45,412 nt of DNA, taken from the NCBI GenBank assembly GCA_012728295.1, contig JAAYFJ010000063.1, positions 1-45,412 of the forward strand, read 5' to 3'. The notes beneath the pieces are model-generated. The model searched no databases. It saw only the letters and a program-made list of their open reading frames with translations, and was not told the origin of the DNA. Both the position numbers and the translations under genes were made by a program. Positions 25,189-34,145 of the stretch are shown piece after piece; positions within the stretch are counted from its first letter, which is position 1; each line of letters begins with the position of its first letter. The DNA comes from Tissierellia bacterium. Its GTDB lineage: Bacteria; Bacillota; Clostridia; Tissierellales; Peptoniphilaceae.

Positions 25189-25240
25189 GTTTGTCTATTT
25201 TTTCGAGACAATTTACATTTTCCCAACTAAGGAGGACTAT

Positions 25241-25441
25241 ATGATGATAATAAACGGGCGCTCCATTTCATTGGCCAAGCCCCTTTCTCTATCTGATTTG
25301 CTTAAGCGTGAAGGCTGGCTTGAAGACGATAGAATTGCCGTCGAACTCAACGGTAATATAGTAAGGCGCAGTCAATGGGATTCTGAAATTTGTAACGATG
25401 GTGACTCCATTGAAGTAGTTAGATTTGTAGGAGGTGGCTAA
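25241..25441 (+). CDS. thiS: Sulfur carrier protein ThiS
   Basis: Ubiquitin-fold protein whose C-terminal Gly-Gly is adenylated by ThiF and converted to a thiocarboxylate, the sulfur donor for thiazole. MMIINGRSISLAKPLSLSDL is the typical start, and the protein ends in VRFVGGG with the required terminal glycines. 66 residues. A longer frame begins inside the riboswitch at 25124 but is not translated; GGAGG at 25231-25235, 5 bases before ATG 25241, fixes the start. Its stop overlaps the thiF ATG by one base. Confidence 0.95.
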   Translation: MMIINGRSISLAKPLSLSDLLKREGWLEDDRIAVELNGNIVRRSQWDSEICNDGDSIEVVRFVGGG

Positions 25442-26076
25442 TGAATTCCACGGCAAATCTATTGAAACAAGTCAGAATACAGCGTCATGGGAAGGATGTC
25501 TGCGAAAAGCTTGAAGCGGCAACCGTTGGGATAGCTGGACTGGGAGGACTGGGTTCTCACATTGCCATGTCCTTGGCTCGTATGGGCGTAGGTAATCTAG
25601 TGCTAGCTGATTTTGACTACGTTGACATTAGCAACATACAAAGGCAAAACTATTCACTTTCACATTTGAACATGCCAAAAACTGAAGCTATTTCAGAACA
25701 GCTACTAGCTGTGCATCCAACCATTAAATTGGACTCACATATATATATGGTTGATGAAAAAAATGCCACAGAGATTTTCTCAAATTGTGATGTGGTATGC
25801 GAAGCATTTGATGACCCTAGTGCTAAAGCCATGATAGTACAGGTGCTTCTTAGCAAATGCCCAAACTTGAAGATTGTTGCAGCTTCGGGCATGGCAGGAT
25901 ATGGGTCAGGCAATTCAATTCACACCAGAAAAGCTATGAACAGATTGTACTTATGTGGCGATGAAGAGAGCGAATTACACATTGACGGTCAGCTATTTGC
26001 TGCAAGAGTGGCTCTTTGCGCTAATCAGCAAGCGCTTATGACCTTGAGATTATTACTGGGAGAAACAACACCTTGA
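25441..26076 (+). CDS. thiF: ThiS adenylyltransferase ThiF (short clostridial type)
   Basis: E1-like enzyme that adenylates the ThiS C terminus with ATP. GIAGLGGLGSHIAMSLARMG (residues 30-49) is the nucleotide-binding loop, DFDYVDISNIQRQ the catalytic Asp/Arg region. At 211 residues it is shorter than E. coli ThiF and lacks the CxxC zinc motifs, as in the family-2 ThiF proteins of clostridia. Translationally coupled to thiS (TAATG). Confidence 0.93.
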   Translation: MNSTANLLKQVRIQRHGKDVCEKLEAATVGIAGLGGLGSHIAMSLARMGVGNLVLADFDYVDISNIQRQNYSLSHLNMPKTEAISEQLLAVHPTIKLDSHIYMVDEKNATEIFSNCDVVCEAFDDPSAKAMIVQVLLSKCPNLKIVAASGMAGYGSGNSIHTRKAMNRLYLCGDEESELHIDGQLFAARVALCANQQALMTLRLLLGETTP

Positions 26077-26088
26077 GAGGAGCTCATC

Positions 26089-26871
26089 ATGGAAGATAAG
26101 TTAATTTTAGGAAATCACATTTTTAATTCAAGATTTATTCTAGGTTCTGGAAAATTTTCCTTGCCTTTGATAAAGGCAGCTATTGAAGAAGCTGGAGCAG
26201 AGATTATAACTTTGGCTCTACGTCGAGCAAATATTGGTGGTACAGATAATATTTTAGACTTCATTCCAGAAGGCATCACTTTACTACCTAATACCAGTGG
26301 CGCTCGTAACGCAGATGAAGCTGTGAGAATCGCGCGCCTTTCTCGAGAACTAGGCTGCGGAGATATGGTTAAAATAGAAGTTATTAGGGATAGTAAATAT
26401 TTGCTACCTGACAACGCGGAAACTGTTCGAGCCACAGAAATATTAGCTAATGAAGGATTTACAGTTTTACCCTATATGCATCCAGATTTAATGGTAGCTC
26501 GTGATTTAGTCAATGCCGGAGCAGCTGCAGTTATGCCACTGGCGGCACCAATAGGCTCTAATAGAGGGCTTGCCACTAAAGAAATAATTCAAATATTAAT
26601 AGACGAAATTGATTTACCTATAATCGTCGATGCAGGAATCGGAAAACCTTCTGAAGCCTGTGCCGTTATGGAAATGGGTGCTGCTGCTGTTATGGCAAAT
26701 ACTGCTATAGCTACAGCTGGAGATATTCCAGCTATGGCGAGAGCTTTTGGTATGGCAATAAAAGCTGGACGCACTGCATTTTTATCAGGAACGGGAAGGG
26801 TGCTTTCCACAGCATCGGCTTCCTCTCCTCTCACTGGATTCCTTCGCTCAGAGGAGGAAGAATCAATATGA
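26089..26871 (+). CDS. thiG: Thiazole synthase
   Basis: Builds the thiazole phosphate ring from DXP, dehydroglycine and ThiS thiocarboxylate. FILGSGKFS at the start, MVKIEVI with the Schiff-base Lys, and [16 protein letters not shown] plus [11 protein letters not shown] for phosphate binding are canonical. 260 residues; GAGGAGC ribosome site before ATG 26089. Its last four bases overlap thiH. Confidence 0.96.
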   Translation: MEDKLILGNHIFNSRFILGSGKFSLPLIKAAIEEAGAEIITLALRRANIGGTDNILDFIPEGITLLPNTSGARNADEAVRIARLSRELGCGDMVKIEVIRDSKYLLPDNAETVRATEILANEGFTVLPYMHPDLMVARDLVNAGAAAVMPLAAPIGSNRGLATKEIIQILIDEIDLPIIVDAGIGKPSEACAVMEMGAAAVMANTAIATAGDIPAMARAFGMAIKAGRTAFLSGTGRVLSTASASSPLTGFLRSEEEESI

Positions 26872-28022
26872 TAGATATAAATACTAACCCAATGGAATAT
26901 CAACCGGGAATGGAGATTATTGATCATGACCTTATGGATAAGGTGCTAGAAACCATTTACAACACTGATTTTGATAAATTTACAGATGAAGATGTACTAT
27001 CAGCTTTAGAAAAACAGCATATAGATGAGAGAGATTTCGCCGCATTACTGTCCCCTGCTGCGGCAGGGCACCTTGAAGAAATTGCTATAGCCGCCAGTCG
27101 TGCTAGACAAAGACACTTTGGTAATACCGTTACCTTGTTCACTCCTCTATATATTGCTAATCACTGTGAAAACTATTGTGTCTATTGTGGATTTAATGTT
27201 CATAATAAAATAAAGCGCGCAAAGCTTGATGAGGCTGGAATCATTAGAGAATTAGACGCCATTGCACGCACAGGTCTACAAGAGGTATTGATTTTAACTG
27301 GAGAGAGCCGTAGTGCATCAGATGTGGAGTATATTGCTAGAGCCTGTGCATTAGCCGCGGAGAGGTTTCGTTTAGTCGGTGTGGAAATTTATCCCATTAA
27401 CAGCGATGAATATGCAGTCCTTAGAGCTGCAGGATGTGACTATGTAACCGTGTTTCAAGAGACCTATCAACCAGATATCTATGGTGATCTACACCTTGGA
27501 GGATTTAAAAGAATTTTCCCCTATAGATTTAATGCACAAGAGCGAGCTCTTATGGGTGGAATGCGAGGCGTAGGATTTGCCGCTCTACTCGGACTAGCAG
27601 ATTGGCGTAGAGATGCTCTTGCTACAGGATTACACGCTACACTTATTCAAAAAAAATATCCCCATGCAGAGATTGCGTTTTCATGTCCAAGACTAAGACC
27701 TATTAATGGACAAAGTGATTATCCACATAAAGGCATAAGTGAGCACCAGCTATTACAAATAATTTGCGCGTATAGACTTCTTGCTCCTTACGCATCCATT
27801 ACCATTTCTTCTAGAGAGCGCTCAGAGTTTAGAGATAATATTATTCGCATTGCTGCTACCAAAACATCTGCTGGTGTTTCCACGGGAATTGGTGAACACG
27901 ACGGCGAGCAAGAGGGCGATGCTCAATTTGATATAGCAGATGCTAGAAGCGTGGAAGAAATGTTAGAAGCCATAAGACTGCAAGGAATGCAACCTTCCAT
28001 GGTAGAGTATATAAATGTATAA
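26868..28022 (+). CDS. thiH: 2-iminoacetate synthase (tyrosine lyase)
   Basis: Radical SAM enzyme that splits tyrosine to p-cresol and dehydroglycine for ThiG; used in anaerobes in place of ThiO. The iron-sulfur motif [10 protein letters not shown] (CxxxCxYC) is present near residue 100, and the full 384-residue length matches. The ATG overlaps the thiG stop by 4 bases, and its end overlaps the next gene by 8, so all five genes are tightly coupled. Confidence 0.95.
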   Translation: MIDINTNPMEYQPGMEIIDHDLMDKVLETIYNTDFDKFTDEDVLSALEKQHIDERDFAALLSPAAAGHLEEIAIAASRARQRHFGNTVTLFTPLYIANHCENYCVYCGFNVHNKIKRAKLDEAGIIRELDAIARTGLQEVLILTGESRSASDVEYIARACALAAERFRLVGVEIYPINSDEYAVLRAAGCDYVTVFQETYQPDIYGDLHLGGFKRIFPYRFNAQERALMGGMRGVGFAALLGLADWRRDALATGLHATLIQKKYPHAEIAFSCPRLRPINGQSDYPHKGISEHQLLQIICAYRLLAPYASITISSRERSEFRDNIIRIAATKTSAGVSTGIGEHDGEQEGDAQFDIADARSVEEMLEAIRLQGMQPSMVEYINV

Positions 28023-28629
28023 CAATAGCCTAATTTGCATAACAGAACGTAAAATTGTTAATGGAGATTTTTTGCAAAGAGTTGAAGAAATTGCAACCAT
28101 GCATCCTAAAGCCATAATATTAAGAGAAAAAGATTTGTCCTTTGATGAATATATCACTCTGGCAAAAAAAGTTAGCACAATATGCCAACATCACAATGTA
28201 ATGTGCATATTAAATTGGCGTGACGCTCTACCTAAAGTATCTAATTGTTGCACACAGTTGCCGTTTCACAGGAGATTGGAAAAGCCTGTGAACTGCCCAT
28301 TTGGAATCTCTATCCATAGTATCCAAGAGTCGTTAATACTTGCTGATAGCGATGCCAAATGGCTACTGGCTGGACATATTTTCCAGACCACTTGTAAACC
28401 TGGTGAAGTTCCTAGAGGAATTGAATTTTTAAAGGATGTAGTGTCCTGCTCAAAACAACCTGTCTATGCAGTAGGTGGAATAACTCCTGACAATGTATTC
28501 AACGTGCTTAACGCAGGTGCTAAAGGCTATTGCGTTCGAAGCCCCCTAATGATAGCCAATGATGTAAAATCTATAATAACTGAATATTATAATGCTGAGT
28601 TTGAATATAAAAAAAACTTCTCTAAATAA
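28015..28629 (+). CDS. TenI/ThiE-family protein, probable thiazole tautomerase
   Basis: TIM-barrel protein of the thiamine phosphate synthase/TenI superfamily. It has ILREKDLS, AVGGITPDNV and AGHIFQTTCKPGEVPRG. The last motif is the GHxFxTxCKxGxxPRG form of TenI (thiazole tautomerase) rather than the GPxxPTxTK of classical ThiE. Some clostridial proteins with this motif are annotated as ThiE, so ThiE cannot be excluded. No pyrimidine genes (thiC, thiD) are in the operon, so a role in the thiazole branch fits best. 204 residues. Overlaps thiH by 8 bases. Confidence 0.8.
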   Translation: MYNNSLICITERKIVNGDFLQRVEEIATMHPKAIILREKDLSFDEYITLAKKVSTICQHHNVMCILNWRDALPKVSNCCTQLPFHRRLEKPVNCPFGISIHSIQESLILADSDAKWLLAGHIFQTTCKPGEVPRGIEFLKDVVSCSKQPVYAVGGITPDNVFNVLNAGAKGYCVRSPLMIANDVKSIITEYYNAEFEYKKNFSK

Positions 28630-28647
28630 CATCGTTAGAGAAGTTTT
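28613..28647. terminator. Bidirectional terminator between the thi operon and dxs
   Basis: AAAACTTCTCTAA (28613-28625) and TTAGAGAAGTTTT (28635-28647) form a 13-bp stem with T-rich flanks on both strands. It serves both convergent genes. Confidence 0.88.
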
Positions 28648-28651
28648 ATTA

Positions 28652-30517
28652 TTATGCCTTAATATTTTGTTGAATCCAACTTTTTATTTCACGTACTACT
28701 CCATCTACATCTAACCCTAAGTCCTTATGCAATACTTTTTTTGCACCATGTTCAATAAAAGTATCTGGAATCCCTAAAGTTCTTATTGGAGTATAAAAGT
28801 TATTGTTAATTGCCCATTCTATTACCGCAGAGCCGAAACCTCCTGCGATTACATTGTCTTCAATGGTCATAACTCTTTTGGAATCACTAAACACTTCTTC
28901 CAAGAGTTTTTCATCTAAGGGTTTAACAAAGCGAGCATTTACCACTCCAACATCTATGCCTTCATTTTTGAGTTGTCGGCTAGCAGCTTCTGCCACAGAT
29001 ACCATCGATCCTACGGCTATGAGAACTACGTCGTTTCCTTTACAAACCCATTCGCCTTTTCCTTTTTCGAGATATTCAAAGGTATTTGAAAGTTCTGTAC
29101 CCGGACCTTTACCCCTAGGATACCTTATAGCTACTAAGCTATTGTATTTAAACGCAGAAAAGAGCATATTTTGCAGCTCTTGCTCGTCCTTAGGGGCCAT
29201 TACCGTTATATTAGGAATCATTCTAAGATAGGATAAATCAAAAACTCCATGATGAGTTGCTCCATCTTCTCCCACTATACCGGATCTGTCCAAAGCAACA
29301 ACTACTGGTGTATTTTGGATTGCACAGTCGTGAATTAACTGATCGAATCCCCTTTGCATAAATGTGGAATATATAGCCAACACCGGTTTCATTCCAGATA
29401 ACGCTAAGGCTGCTGCTAATGTAGTAGCGTGTTCTTCCGCAATACCCACGTCAAATACACGGTTTGGAAAAACCTTTTGAAACTCGGAAACTCCAGTTCC
29501 TAATCCCATAGCTGCTGTAATAGCACATATACGCTCATCCTCTTTACCCAGAGTGATTAACGTTTTAGCAAAAATATCCGTATATGAAAGTTCATCGGAA
29601 GCATTGTTCCGCTCTCCTGTTTTCACATTAAAAGGGCCAACTCCATGGAAAATTTGTGGATTGTTTTCTGCATGAGCATATCCCTTTCCTTTTTTTGTTA
29701 TGCAATGGATTACCACAGGGCCTCTAATATTTTTTGTAGATTTAAAGACACTTGTCATATCCTGTAAATTATGACCATCCACAGGACCAAAATACTGGAA
29801 TCCCATAGCTTCAAAAAAACCACTGGATAATTTCGTGCCATCAGATTCCGCTTTTTTTCTCATGCTCAACAAGTGATTATGAATTCCGCTAGTATTGGAA
29901 TCTATTGACATCTCGTTATCATTTAATATGATTTTCAAATCCAGTCCGATGCTACCAGCATGATTCATAGCCTCAAAAGCCATCCCCCCTGTCATTGCTC
30001 CATCACCTATTACAGCAATTACATGGTTATTGTTCCCAGCTAAGTCCCTAGCAAGAGCAAATCCCGTGGCAGCGGAGATGGAAGTACTAGCATGCCCTGT
30101 ACCAAATGCGTCATAGCTACTTTCAACTCTTCTTGGAAATCCTGAAATTCCACCGTAGGTTCTCAAACTATCAAAGTCTATATTTCTACCTGTAATCAGT
30201 TTGTGAACATATGTCTGGTGTCCAACGTCCCAAATGATAATATCTTCCGGAGCATCAAATACGTTGTGTAAAGCTAAAGCCAATTCCACAACTCCAAGGT
30301 TTGAACTCAAGTGTCCTCCTTGTTTTGAGGTGATTTTTATTATCTTATCCCTTATTTCCTCAGCTAACTTCACCAACTGTTCTGTTGGCATTTGCTTTAT
30401 ATCCGCAGGTGATAAAATCCCATTGAGAATAAAAGCCTTAGGTATAAGGCTTTCTTGTGAGTCTATATTATTAATATCAAGTATGTTCCCGTTCTTTTTG
30501 TTAAATTCAGCCTCCAC
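28652..30517 (-). CDS. dxs: 1-deoxy-D-xylulose-5-phosphate synthase
   Basis: Thiamine-diphosphate enzyme that joins pyruvate and glyceraldehyde-3-phosphate to DXP, precursor for isoprenoids, thiazole and pyridoxal. GGHLSSNLGVVELALALH, DVGHQTYVHKL, GDGAMTGGMAFEAMNHAG (TPP motif GDGAMTGG) and the DRSGIVGEDGATHHG transketolase motif are clear. The open frame starts at 30583, but AAAGGAGG (30526-30533) is 8 bases from GTG 30517, which gives 621 residues, the family norm. It is convergent with the thi operon: Dxs needs TPP and supplies the thiazole precursor. I saw no TPP riboswitch before dxs. Confidence 0.95.
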   Translation of the reverse strand: MEAEFNKKNGNILDINNIDSQESLIPKAFILNGILSPADIKQMPTEQLVKLAEEIRDKIIKITSKQGGHLSSNLGVVELALALHNVFDAPEDIIIWDVGHQTYVHKLITGRNIDFDSLRTYGGISGFPRRVESSYDAFGTGHASTSISAATGFALARDLAGNNNHVIAVIGDGAMTGGMAFEAMNHAGSIGLDLKIILNDNEMSIDSNTSGIHNHLLSMRKKAESDGTKLSSGFFEAMGFQYFGPVDGHNLQDMTSVFKSTKNIRGPVVIHCITKKGKGYAHAENNPQIFHGVGPFNVKTGERNNASDELSYTDIFAKTLITLGKEDERICAITAAMGLGTGVSEFQKVFPNRVFDVGIAEEHATTLAAALALSGMKPVLAIYSTFMQRGFDQLIHDCAIQNTPVVVALDRSGIVGEDGATHHGVFDLSYLRMIPNITVMAPKDEQELQNMLFSAFKYNSLVAIRYPRGKGPGTELSNTFEYLEKGKGEWVCKGNDVVLIAVGSMVSVAEAASRQLKNEGIDVGVVNARFVKPLDEKLLEEVFSDSKRVMTIEDNVIAGGFGSAVIEWAINNNFYTPIRTLGIPDTFIEHGAKKVLHKDLGLDVDGVVREIKSWIQQNIKA

Positions 30518-30751
30518 TATCAAAGCCTCCTTTGTTGTCATAGCCTTTATTATAACATATTTTATGTATATTGAGACAGGCACACAAAGATAAGTTGCCG
30601 TTAATTCACATAGTTTTATCCTAGCGAAAGCATCTCATAATACTATGTTTAAATCGTATATTTCAATAGCATTTTCAAAACTAGTATCATTCACCTTGCT
30701 AAAGTAATATACTAATAATATGCAAAATATAATTAGTTAGGAGGACATATT

Positions 30752-31441
30752 ATGAAAAAGTACATCTCTGAATTTATCGGTACTGCAGTTCTTGTCATTA
30801 TGGGTTGTGGTACAGCTATGTTAGTTGGCACAGATGCAGTTAATGGTTCTGGATACATACTAACTGCATTTGCATTTGGTTTAGTAATAGTGGGTATGGC
30901 ATACTGTATTGGAAATATTTCCGGTTGTCATATTAATCCTGCAGTATCTTTAGGCGTTCTTACTAGTGGAGGGATGACAGCATCCGAGTTCGTAGGTTAT
31001 GTGGTGTCACAATGCTTAGGCGCATTTGCAGGCGCAGGCGTTCTCGCGGCGATTTTTAATCTAGGTAGCATTACCGACATGACAGGTGGATTTGGTTCAA
31101 ACGGTCTAGCTGGTGTAGGTGAAAGCGTTGCCGCTGGACTTTTAGTTGAAGTTATTTTAACCTTTATCTTTGTGTTAACCATTCTTGGAGTTACAAGCAA
31201 AAAGGCCAATCACGGATCATTTGGAGGCCTAGTAATTGGTCTTACTCTAACATTGGTCCATATTTTAGGAATCGGTTTAACGGGAACCTCCGTAAACCCT
31301 GCTCGTAGTGTTGGACCTGCAATTGTAGCTGCTATCACAGGAAACATGGCACCTATTTCTTCTATTTGGGTATTTATAGTCGGCCCTCTTGTTGGAGCAT
31401 TCTTAGCTGCCACAGTATATAAGTATTTAGAGCAAGATTAG
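30752..31441 (+). CDS. aqpZ: Aquaporin Z
   Basis: Six-helix water channel. The two NPA boxes are at residues 62-64 (GCHINPAVS) and 182-184 (TSVNPARS). The selectivity filter residues match E. coli AqpZ: F42, H170, T179 and R185, which predicts a water-selective channel and not a glycerol facilitator. 229 residues. ATG at 30752 with TAGGAGG upstream, followed by a strong terminator, so it is a single-gene unit. Confidence 0.94.
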   Translation: MKKYISEFIGTAVLVIMGCGTAMLVGTDAVNGSGYILTAFAFGLVIVGMAYCIGNISGCHINPAVSLGVLTSGGMTASEFVGYVVSQCLGAFAGAGVLAAIFNLGSITDMTGGFGSNGLAGVGESVAAGLLVEVILTFIFVLTILGVTSKKANHGSFGGLVIGLTLTLVHILGIGLTGTSVNPARSVGPAIVAAITGNMAPISSIWVFIVGPLVGAFLAATVYKYLEQD

Positions 31442-31466
31442 TTGATATTTTAATTGACCATTAAAC

Positions 31467-31510
31467 TAAAATAATGCCACTTCTTATTAGTAGAAGTGGC
31501 ATTATTTTTA
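31467..31510. terminator. Terminator after aqpZ
   Basis: AAATAATGCCACTTCT pairs with AGAAGTGGCATTATTTT around a short loop, with T-rich flanks on both strands. It can serve the convergent methyltransferase gene as well. Confidence 0.9.
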
Positions 31511-31538
31511 TAGCTGCAATTTAGTAATTTCTTGAATA

Positions 31539-32411
31539 CTACTTGCTGTGTCTATCCGAATAAAATCCCGCTTCGTACATTAGCACCGTGGCAGCTACTC
31601 CCACATTTAGAGAATCCATGTCCCCTAGCATAGGCAGATACGTTCTCTCGTGTGCCAAGCCATAGAAGCTTTCACTTATACCATATTTTTCTGAACCAAG
31701 TACTAATGCCGTCTTTTGGGGAAACTTTGTCTTATAATATGGAGTTCCACCAGTTGCATCAGCTAATATAATATTATATTTTCTGGACTCTAAAAACAAC
31801 TTAAGCTTTTCAAAGTCATCTTCCCATATTATTGGTACTCTATATGCTGCTGTCAAACTTGCTCTTAACAACTTAGGGTGGGTTATCCTAACTTTTCTTC
31901 TATACAACACTATCCCTTTTGCTCCTACTGCATCAGCCGAGCGCAATATTGTCCCCACATTCCCAGGAATCTCCACACCGTCTAATATTATCAGCAGCCC
32001 ATCCTCATTTTTCAAGCTTTCAAGCTGATGGTACGGCAATGAAATATATCCAATTAAACCTGCACTGCCACCTGCCTCTTCCAATAACGCCATTGTTTTC
32101 TTGCTGATTACATAGATGGGTACACCATTATTATATACACTGTCTAGCAATCTCCACCCCTCAGCACCGATTATTTCTTCAAGACAAACCAACAAAGCTT
32201 CAAAGTGCTTTCCTGTCACAAGTGCTTCGTTAAGGGCAAAATAACCTTGTATAACAGCCACTTGCCCGCCACCGGGAATTCTGTTTCTTATTAAATCCTG
32301 TCCTCTTTTAATAATGCCATGTTTACTTCCAACCCATTCTACGTTTTGATATTTCTTTTTAAACAAGGCTTCTCTTTCCTCACCTGAGGTCAGCCACAGC
32401 TTATTATCCAT
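31539..32411 (-). CDS. SpoU-family RNA methyltransferase
   Basis: SPOUT-class 2'-O-methyltransferase. The three SpoU motifs are ILDGVEIPGNVGTILRSADA, LVLGSEKYGIS and LPMLGDMDSLNVGVAATVL. The N-terminal 130 residues form a divergent L30e-like substrate domain. 290 residues, so longer than RlmB (246) and closer to the TrmH/TsnR-like group. The target (rRNA or tRNA) cannot be read from sequence. ATG at 32411 follows AGGAGAG, which overlaps the T tract of the terminator of the preceding gene. Confidence 0.85.
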   Translation of the reverse strand: MDNKLWLTSGEEREALFKKKYQNVEWVGSKHGIIKRGQDLIRNRIPGGGQVAVIQGYFALNEALVTGKHFEALLVCLEEIIGAEGWRLLDSVYNNGVPIYVISKKTMALLEEAGGSAGLIGYISLPYHQLESLKNEDGLLIILDGVEIPGNVGTILRSADAVGAKGIVLYRRKVRITHPKLLRASLTAAYRVPIIWEDDFEKLKLFLESRKYNIILADATGGTPYYKTKFPQKTALVLGSEKYGISESFYGLAHERTYLPMLGDMDSLNVGVAATVLMYEAGFYSDRHSK

Positions 32412-32420
32412 ATTCTCTCC

Positions 32421-32451
32421 TAAAAAAAGCGTCTACCCTAGGGTAGACGCT
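32421..32451 (-). terminator. Terminator after the aminotransferase gene
   Basis: A perfect 24-base palindrome (12-base half AGCGTCTACCCT) at 32428-32451 is followed on the minus strand by a T tract. That tract runs into the ribosome site of the next gene (TTTTTTAGGAGAG). Confidence 0.9.
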
Positions 32452-32464
32452 TAATAAAGTCTTA

Positions 32465-33649
32465 TTATCTAAGAGCTTCTTTAATAACTTCTGCTAAACG
32501 CTTAACGCCTTCTTCGATTTTATCTTCTGGCATACAGCTGTAGTTACAACGGAAGCAGTTTTCACGTACGTTATCAGCGAAGAATGCTCCACCTGGTACG
32601 AATGCAACTTTCTTCTCAATTGCTTTCATTCCTAATTCACGACCATTCATGTACTCAGGAAGTTCTACCCATAGGAATAATCCACCTTCAGGGTTAGTGA
32701 ATGTAACGCCTTCTGGGAAGTATTTAGTCATAGCATCGATCATGATGTTCTTTCTCTTTCCATAAAGATCTATGATTTTCTTAATGTGTTCTTCGATGTC
32801 ATTATCATCTAGGAATTGTGCTAATTCCATTTGAAGAATTGTGGATGATTGAAGGTCAGCACCTTGCTTAATTTTGTTCAATCTGTCCATAATTTCTGGA
32901 GGTGCACAGAACCAACCAATACGAATTCCTGGTGAGAAGATTTTTGAGAATGTTCCCATGAATACTACGCGGTTTTCTGTATCTAAGCTTTGTAGTGAAG
33001 GTTGAATTTCGCCTTCGAAACGTAATTCGCCATATGGGTTGTCTTCCAAAATAGCTACGTCATATTTATTAGCTAATTCGATTAATTTCTTTCTTCTTTC
33101 CATTGTCCAAGTTTTACCTGATGGGTTTTGGAAGTCTGAAATAGCATAGATAAACTTAACGTTATCGTTTTCTTTTAAGTGTTTTTCTAATTGCTCCATG
33201 TTCATTCCTTGATCATCAAGTTCAACTTCAAGGAATTTTGGCTCATATGCTTTAAATGCGTTTAAAGCGCCTAAGTAAGTTGGGCTCTCTACGATAATGC
33301 AGTCGCCTGGGTCGATAAAAGCTTTAGCCATAAAGTCAAGACCTTGTTGTGATCCACTTAATACAAGTAGGTCTGAAGGAGTACAAGTAACCCCAACTTT
33401 AGCCATTCTCTTAACGATATGCTCTCTTAATGGTAGGTATCCATCAGTTGGACCATATTGAAGAGCTTGTCTTCCTTTTTCATCCATAACTTTGTTGGAT
33501 GCTGCTTTCCAAGCTTCAACTGGGAACATTTCCGGTGCTGGAAGTCCACCTGCGAAAGAGATAATAGAAGGATCTGCTGTAAGTGCTAATAATTCACGAA
33601 TTTCGGATGCCTTCATGTTGTCCATTCTTCTTGCAAATTTTAATGCCAT
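32465..33649 (-). CDS. PLP-dependent aminotransferase (class I/II, LysN-like)
   Basis: Fold-type I aminotransferase. ISFAGGLPAPEMFP near residue 35 and ALQYGPTDGYLPLRE near 63-77 are typical of the LysN/2-aminoadipate and MocR-related subgroup. GTFSKIFSPGIRIGW near residue 235 holds the PLP lysine, and RCNYSCMPEDKIEEG replaces the usual RLNFS substrate-arginine motif. 394 residues, complete. Substrates in this subgroup include branched-chain and aromatic amino acids and 2-aminoadipate. It has its own consensus promoter. ATG at 33649 with AGAGGAG upstream. Confidence 0.87.
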   Translation of the reverse strand: MALKFARRMDNMKASEIRELLALTADPSIISFAGGLPAPEMFPVEAWKAASNKVMDEKGRQALQYGPTDGYLPLREHIVKRMAKVGVTCTPSDLLVLSGSQQGLDFMAKAFIDPGDCIIVESPTYLGALNAFKAYEPKFLEVELDDQGMNMEQLEKHLKENDNVKFIYAISDFQNPSGKTWTMERRKKLIELANKYDVAILEDNPYGELRFEGEIQPSLQSLDTENRVVFMGTFSKIFSPGIRIGWFCAPPEIMDRLNKIKQGADLQSSTILQMELAQFLDDNDIEEHIKKIIDLYGKRKNIMIDAMTKYFPEGVTFTNPEGGLFLWVELPEYMNGRELGMKAIEKKVAFVPGGAFFADNVRENCFRCNYSCMPEDKIEEGVKRLAEVIKEALR

Positions 33650-33697
33650 AACAAATTACTCCTCTCTTAAATTGATTGATTTTTAACTACTTCCTAT

Positions 33698-33726
33698 ATT
33701 ATAGCCCTCAACACACACTTTGTCAA
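33698..33726 (-). promoter_or_regulatory. Consensus sigma-A promoter of the aminotransferase gene
   Basis: TTGACA (33726-33721), a 17-base spacer and TATAAT (33703-33698), an exact match, about 45 bases before the ATG. High constitutive expression is expected. Confidence 0.8.
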
Positions 33727-33808
33727 CAGTTCGTCAAGCTATAAAAAGGTGCTAAATAGTTTTTTGATGCAAGTATTTTAGCCAATTTCACCACTGTGAG
33801 TAACCTGC

Positions 33809-33847
33809 TCAAACCGTCATGGTAGCCATCTTCTTTCTACGGTTTGA
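33809..33847. repeat. Inverted repeat in the 496-base gap 33650-34145
   Basis: TCAAACCGT (33809-33817) and ACGGTTTGA (33839-33847) flank a 21-base loop in which ATGG and CCAT can also pair. It matches no riboswitch I know. It could be a structured leader or operator between the aminotransferase and cysteine desulfidase. The rest of the gap holds the two promoters and A/T-rich DNA. Confidence 0.45.
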
Positions 33848-34017
33848 AAACTTTCTGTTCAAAATTTCTTAATAACTTGTAAATAATAATCTTCTATCTC
33901 GTCCCTTAATTTTTGTATAAAAACCACTGTAAAATATCAGTTATTTGCAATGAATATTACCACTATTTTCATAACAGTTTTTCAATAGAAACAAAAGTAT
34001 ATCTTTATTATTATTTC

Positions 34018-34078
34018 AAGTGAAAGTAATACTAAATATCTCAAATTCACTTACAAAATGCTATAAACATGGTATATT
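34018..34078 (+). promoter_or_regulatory. Promoter of the cysteine desulfidase gene with flanking inverted repeat
   Basis: TTACAA (34051-34056), 16 bases, TATATT (34073-34078). A 7-bp inverted repeat AAGTGAA (34018-34024)/TTCACTT (34046-34052) reaches into the -35 and could be an activator or repressor site. Both calls are moderate. Confidence 0.4.
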
Positions 34079-34145
34079 TATAGTGTTCTCAATAATTTGG
34101 ATTAGTTATTAATCATTGAACTATTATTATACAAAGGAGTGTCCC

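Noticed and set aside
25124..25240. In-frame N-terminal extension of thiS starting inside the TPP riboswitch
   Set aside because: It would translate the aptamer and terminator. GGAGG directly before ATG 25241 and the normal ThiS length fix the later start.
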